Source: Desulfovibrionaceae bacterium
Lineage (GTDB): Bacteria > Desulfobacterota > Desulfovibrionia > Desulfovibrionales > Desulfovibrionaceae
NCBI GenBank assembly: GCA_028689675.1
Contig: JAQVCS010000019.1
Location: 1-37,039, forward strand
Length of the DNA stretch: 37,039 nucleotides
Direction: 5' to 3'
Part shown: positions 34,399-37,039 of the stretch, piece after piece
Layout: each line of letters opens with the position of its first letter
Position numbering within the stretch: the stretch's first letter is position 1
Program-made: the position numbers and the translations under genes
Notes under the pieces: model-generated
Databases searched by the model: none
What the model was told of the DNA's origin: nothing
Seen by the model: only the letters and a program-made list of their open reading frames with translations

Positions 34399-35826
34399 AT
34401 GTCTGGTGTTTGGTACTTTTTGGGTTCATTTGTGCTCTTGTTGGCGGGGTATACGCTGTACGGCGCTTTTGTAGAAAAAGTGTTTGGCATTGATCGCAGC
34501 CGCCCCACCCCACTGCAAACACATCGCGATGGTGTGGACTATGTTCCCCTGCCGCGCTATAAAATATTCTTGGTGCAATTGCTTAATATTGCTGGCCTTG
34601 GGCCTGTGCTGGGGCCCATTTTGGGCGCGCTGTATGGACCTTCTGCCCTGCTGTGGGTTGTATTTGGCTGCATTTTTGGCGGCGCTACCCACGATTTTTG
34701 CGCTGGCATGATGTCTTTACGCTACGGTGGGGCTTCCTACCCCGAAATTATTGGCCGCAACCTTGGCACAGGTGTGCGCCGTTTTATGGAAGGCTTTACC
34801 ATTATTTTTATGATTATGGTGGGCGCTGTTTTTGTGCTTGGCCCTGCAAAACTCTTAGAAAGCATGAGCGGTGTAGGCTTTATTTGGTGGTCAGCGCTGA
34901 TTTTTGCCTATTATTTTGTAGCAACCATTATGCCTATTGATAAAATTATAGGCCGTATTTACCCCATTTTTTCTGTGCTTTTGCTGCTCATGGCCTTTGG
35001 GCTTACTGTGGCTCTGCTGTGGCAAGGCTATGAAATTTTGCCCAATACGAATTTCTTTGTGAATACAGACCCCTCTGGCCTGCCCATTTGGCCGCTGCTG
35101 TTCATCACTATTGCTTGCGGTGCTATCAGCGGTTTTCATGCCACGCAATCGCCACTTATGGCGCGCTGTATAGAAAATGAGCGCGATGGCCGCATGCTTT
35201 TTTATGGCCCCATGATTGCCGAGGGGGCTTTGGGGCTTATTTGGGTCACATTGGGCTTGTCTTTTTATCAATCCCCCGAAGCTCTTGCCGCGGTAATTAA
35301 AGCAGGTTCACCCACCTTGGTGGTGAAAGAAATTTCTGTAGCCTTGTTGGGGCCTGTGGGCGGGGCTTTGGCTCTGCTGGGCGTGGTGGTGCTGCCCATT
35401 TCTACTGGTGACACGGCCTTTCGCAGTGCGCGCCTGCTTGTGGCAGACACCTTTCATATTCAGCAAGCAACGCCCAATAGCCGTGTTTTAGTAGCTATAC
35501 CGCTGTTTTTAGCAGGTATTGCCTTAACGTTTATTGATTTTGCTGTTATTTGGCGTTATTTTGGCTGGGCAAACCAAAGCATGGCTTGCGTTACTTTGTG
35601 GAGTGTCAGCGTATACCTTGCCCGCCGCCAGCTCTTGCATTGGATAAGCACCCTGCCCGCTGTTTTTATGACAGCAGTATGCACAAGCTATTTGTGCTAT
35701 GCAAAAATAGGCTTTGGCCTGCCCTTGCCGCTGGCCACAGGCATAGGCATTGCCCTCAGCCTTGCCTGCCTGCTTATTTTCTTAAAAAAAGGCGCTTCAC
35801 TGCCTGAAGAAGAAGCGGCCTATTAG
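34399..35826 (+). CDS. cstA: Carbon starvation protein CstA family transporter (short form)
   Basis: CstA-family proteins import pyruvate or peptides and are induced by carbon limitation in E. coli. The 475-residue product has about 12-13 hydrophobic helices and the CstA segments LQTHRDGVDYVPLPRYKIF, LNIAGLGPVLGPILGALYGP and FGGATHDFCAGMMSLRYGG, and SGFHATQSPLMARC. It is the short version; E. coli CstA has about 700 residues, and the C-terminal extension is missing. The frame is open from 34282, but the ATG at 34399 has an ideal GGAAGGAGG. The substrate is not known from sequence. Confidence 0.92.
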   Translation: MSGVWYFLGSFVLLLAGYTLYGAFVEKVFGIDRSRPTPLQTHRDGVDYVPLPRYKIFLVQLLNIAGLGPVLGPILGALYGPSALLWVVFGCIFGGATHDFCAGMMSLRYGGASYPEIIGRNLGTGVRRFMEGFTIIFMIMVGAVFVLGPAKLLESMSGVGFIWWSALIFAYYFVATIMPIDKIIGRIYPIFSVLLLLMAFGLTVALLWQGYEILPNTNFFVNTDPSGLPIWPLLFITIACGAISGFHATQSPLMARCIENERDGRMLFYGPMIAEGALGLIWVTLGLSFYQSPEALAAVIKAGSPTLVVKEISVALLGPVGGALALLGVVVLPISTGDTAFRSARLLVADTFHIQQATPNSRVLVAIPLFLAGIALTFIDFAVIWRYFGWANQSMACVTLWSVSVYLARRQLLHWISTLPAVFMTAVCTSYLCYAKIGFGLPLPLATGIGIALSLACLLIFLKKGASLPEEEAAY

Positions 35827-35867
35827 GGCATATTCACACGCTCTAGCCGAGAGCGGAACAGACCAAG

Positions 35868-35903
35868 CAAAGCACCCAAAAGCGCAAGCCATGGGTGCTT
35901 TGT
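35868..35903 (+). terminator. Terminator after cstA
   Basis: CAAAGCACCC (35868-35877) pairs with GGGTGCTTTG (35893-35902), 15-base loop. Some T residues follow. A smaller hairpin CGCTCT/AGAGCG (35839-35855) precedes it. Confidence 0.75.
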
Positions 35904-35950
35904 TGTATGATAGCGTCTCTACGGCCTCCAACGGGCTGGATTTTTCCCCC

Positions 35951-35985
35951 TTGACCATCTCCTTTATTGTACATATATTTGTACA
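35951..35985 (+). promoter_or_regulatory. yefM-yoeB promoter with paired TGTACA operator
   Basis: -35 TTGACC (35951-35956) and -10 TATATT (35974-35979) are 17 bases apart. Two TGTACA boxes (35968-35973 and 35980-35985), centres 12 bases apart, flank the -10 box directly, forming the symmetric TTGTACA-N6-TGTACAA. In E. coli the YefM operator is made of TGTACA-core palindromes with the same spacing, so autoregulation by the YefM-YoeB complex is strongly suggested. Confidence 0.85.
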
Positions 35986-36003
35986 AAATAAAGGAGAAAA
36001 ACA

Positions 36004-36252
36004 ATGCCCGATGCCATTGCCTATTCCGAAGCACGCCAAAACCTTGCAGCTACTATGGCGCAAGTGTGTGATCACCACGAGCCTGTTATCATTACGCGCC
36101 AAAAAGCCCCTTCCGTGGTCATGATGTCGCTGGAAGATTATTCCGCACTTATGGAAACCGCCTACTTGCTGCGCTCTCCCCGCAATGCCCAACGCCTGCG
36201 CGAAGCACTTGCCGATGTTCCCACAGCTCAAAACCATGCCTTGCAGGACTAG
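36004..36252 (+). CDS. yefM: Antitoxin of the YefM/Phd family
   Basis: YefM binds and neutralises YoeB and represses its own operon. The 82-residue product starts MPDAIAYSEARQNLAATMAQV, the Phd/YefM N-terminal DNA-binding fold, has the middle segment VIITRQKAPSVVMMSLEDYSALMET typical of YefM, and ends in a variable, charged tail that would wrap the toxin. The ATG has AAGGAG seven bases upstream, right behind the paired TGTACA operator. The gene is two bases from yoeB. Confidence 0.93.
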   Translation: MPDAIAYSEARQNLAATMAQVCDHHEPVIITRQKAPSVVMMSLEDYSALMETAYLLRSPRNAQRLREALADVPTAQNHALQD

Positions 36253-36254
36253 CC

Positions 36255-36515
36255 ATGTTGCTGACATGGACAGCCCCCGCATGGGAAGACTATATTTATT
36301 GGCAGCAGACAGACAAAAAGATCCTGAAACGTATCAATGAACTTATTAACAATGCCCTACGTAGCCCCGCCGAGGGACTGGGCAAGCCAGAAGCCTTGCG
36401 CTTTGATTTGGTGGGCTGCTGGTCGCGCCGCATCAACCAAGAACACCGCCTTGTCTACACCGTAGACAAGGCTCAAAAGGCTCTCGTTATTCTGCAATGC
36501 CGTTATCATTATTAA
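36255..36515 (+). CDS. yoeB: mRNA interferase toxin YoeB
   Basis: YoeB cuts mRNA in the ribosomal A site. The 86-residue product starts MLLTWTAPAWEDYIYW and has all the catalytic residues of E. coli YoeB in place: Glu46 in KPEALRF, Arg65 in QEHRLVY, and His85-Tyr86 at the end in CRYHY. The toxin is therefore likely active. Its ATG lies two bases after the yefM stop, so the pair is coupled. No terminator follows at once; hairpins occur about 90-190 bases downstream. Confidence 0.94.
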   Translation: MLLTWTAPAWEDYIYWQQTDKKILKRINELINNALRSPAEGLGKPEALRFDLVGCWSRRINQEHRLVYTVDKAQKALVILQCRYHY

Positions 36516-36606
36516 GCCCAGTACCCTGCCAGCTCCACCGCTTTGGGAATTTTTTTATGCTTTTGAACGCATACAGGCGTACGCAACATAATCCATTATA
36601 ATAAAA

Positions 36607-36639
36607 GAGAAAAGACCAGAAGGGTGCTGGCCTTTTCTC
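36607..36639 (-). terminator. Terminator-like hairpin, mainly minus strand
   Basis: GAGAAAAG (36607-36614) with CTTTTCTC (36632-36639), and inner CCAG/CTGG, one mismatch. On the minus strand a T-rich tract (complement of 36596-36606) follows, which fits a terminator for the autotransporter transcript. Confidence 0.6.
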
Positions 36640-36748
36640 AGAGTCTGATGTTGCACTGTGTGTGCGTATCCCCATGGCTCACAATAAAGCCTGCTACTGG
36701 CTTTTGTTTGTTGAGCATGAGAAATTGGGAAAGCTGTGCCTTTTTCAT

Positions 36749-36770
36749 GGGGGGAGGTTGCCCTCCCCCC
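36749..36770. repeat. GC-rich hairpin directly after the autotransporter stop
   Basis: GGGGGGAGG (36749-36757) pairs with CCTCCCCCC (36762-36770) around a TTGC loop, 18 bases after the autotransporter stop on the minus strand. No T run follows on either strand, so it is more likely a stabilising hairpin than a simple terminator. Confidence 0.6.
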
Positions 36771-36788
36771 TGTATTCCTGCTGTATGT

Positions 36789-37039
36789 TTAGAACTCGTA
36801 ACGGAAGGTAGCCTGCACACCATGGTCTGTGGTGTGCGCGCTGGCCTGCAGGGTATAATTTATGCCTACAGACACGCCGTTGTCGTTCTTGGCGCTCAAG
36901 CCAAGGCTGCCTTGATAGGAAATAGCATCCATAATGTTGCTTTCCATAGAGGCCGTGCCGTTCACGCCCACAATCTTGATATCCTGCTTGGCTTCAATGT
37001 CGCCAGCGGCGGGAATGATTGCCAAATCAAGCGAAGGCT
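36789..37039 (-). CDS. Autotransporter beta-barrel, C-terminal end, cut by the window edge
   Basis: The frame is open to the right edge and ends at 36789 with the sequence VQATFRYEF, an alternating polar/hydrophobic strand ending in phenylalanine, as recognised by the BAM machinery. The preceding strands, SYQGSLGLSAKNDNGVSVGINY and ISYQGS-like repeats, are also typical beta-hairpins of autotransporter (type V) barrels. About 83 residues are visible. The passenger and any signal peptide lie outside the window, so the function is not known. Confidence 0.8.
   Translation of the reverse strand, partial: PSLDLAIIPAAGDIEAKQDIKIVGVNGTASMESNIMDAISYQGSLGLSAKNDNGVSVGINYTLQASAHTTDHGVQATFRYEF

Larger units (their letters stand above)
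36516..36788. other. Non-coding region with three hairpins between yoeB and the autotransporter
   Basis: No gene supported. It carries three hairpins: one at 36607-36639, AAAGCC/GGCTTT at 36686-36704, and a GC-rich one at 36749-36770. Together they can terminate both converging transcripts. Confidence 0.5.

Noticed and set aside
1..37039. CRISPR arrays, tRNA and rRNA genes
   Set aside because: No regularly spaced repeats and no cloverleaf-like or conserved rRNA sequences were noticed in the intergenic regions; small RNAs cannot be excluded by eye.

Overview
The window looks like a chromosomal stretch of a Desulfovibrionaceae-like (Desulfovibrio/Bilophila/Mailhella type) anaerobic Gram-negative bacterium. 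The evidence is the kind of genes and the look of the proteins: hydrogenase maturation factors HypD/HypE, LolA next to FtsK, a short CstA-type transporter, a UbiA-type prenyltransferase, an NadA/NadB/NadC anaerobic-type NAD set and an autotransporter barrel. The assignment is by inference; no marker rRNA is present. No rRNA, tRNA or CRISPR array was seen.

Layout, left to right. 1-348: the 5' end of an IS5-family-like transposase runs off the left edge, followed by a strong hairpin terminator and AT-rich non-coding DNA. 349-5059 (minus): class V aminotransferase, DUF1844 protein, argC, hypD, hypE, tightly packed and probably one transcript. 5174-10133 (minus): nadC-nadA-nadB plus an unrecognised membrane-anchored protein. 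10134-10423 is a divergent regulatory region with a long inverted repeat on the nad side and a structured leader on the mgtE side. 10424-12643 (plus): mgtE and proC. 12833-17521 (minus): a recombination/transport operon read as rdgC N-half, rdgC C-half, oppB, oppC, recN. 17936-23987 (plus): a single 1635-residue protein that joins SbcD and SbcC, then mnmH. 24133-28465 (plus): upp, uraA, an MFS transporter and a UbiA-family prenyltransferase. 28612-33176 (minus): Sel1-repeat protein, lolA, ftsK, efp. 33396-35826 (plus): engB and cstA. 36004-36515 (plus): a YefM-YoeB toxin-antitoxin pair with its operator. 36789-37039 (minus): the C-terminal end of an autotransporter barrel.

How the genes work together: nadA, nadB and nadC together make nicotinate mononucleotide from aspartate. 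upp and uraA form an uracil uptake and salvage pair. hypD and hypE make and transfer the cyanide ligands of [NiFe] hydrogenase. RdgC, RecN and the SbcDC fusion sit back to back across one 414-bp intergenic region, giving a local cluster of DNA recombination and repair functions.

The most unusual points are the SbcD-SbcC fusion, the two-gene RdgC, an FtsK reading frame whose only well-placed Shine-Dalgarno points at an ACG codon, a 32-bp inverted repeat in front of nadCAB, a pseudoknot-capable leader in front of mgtE, and a textbook paired TGTACA operator straddling the -10 box of yefM-yoeB.
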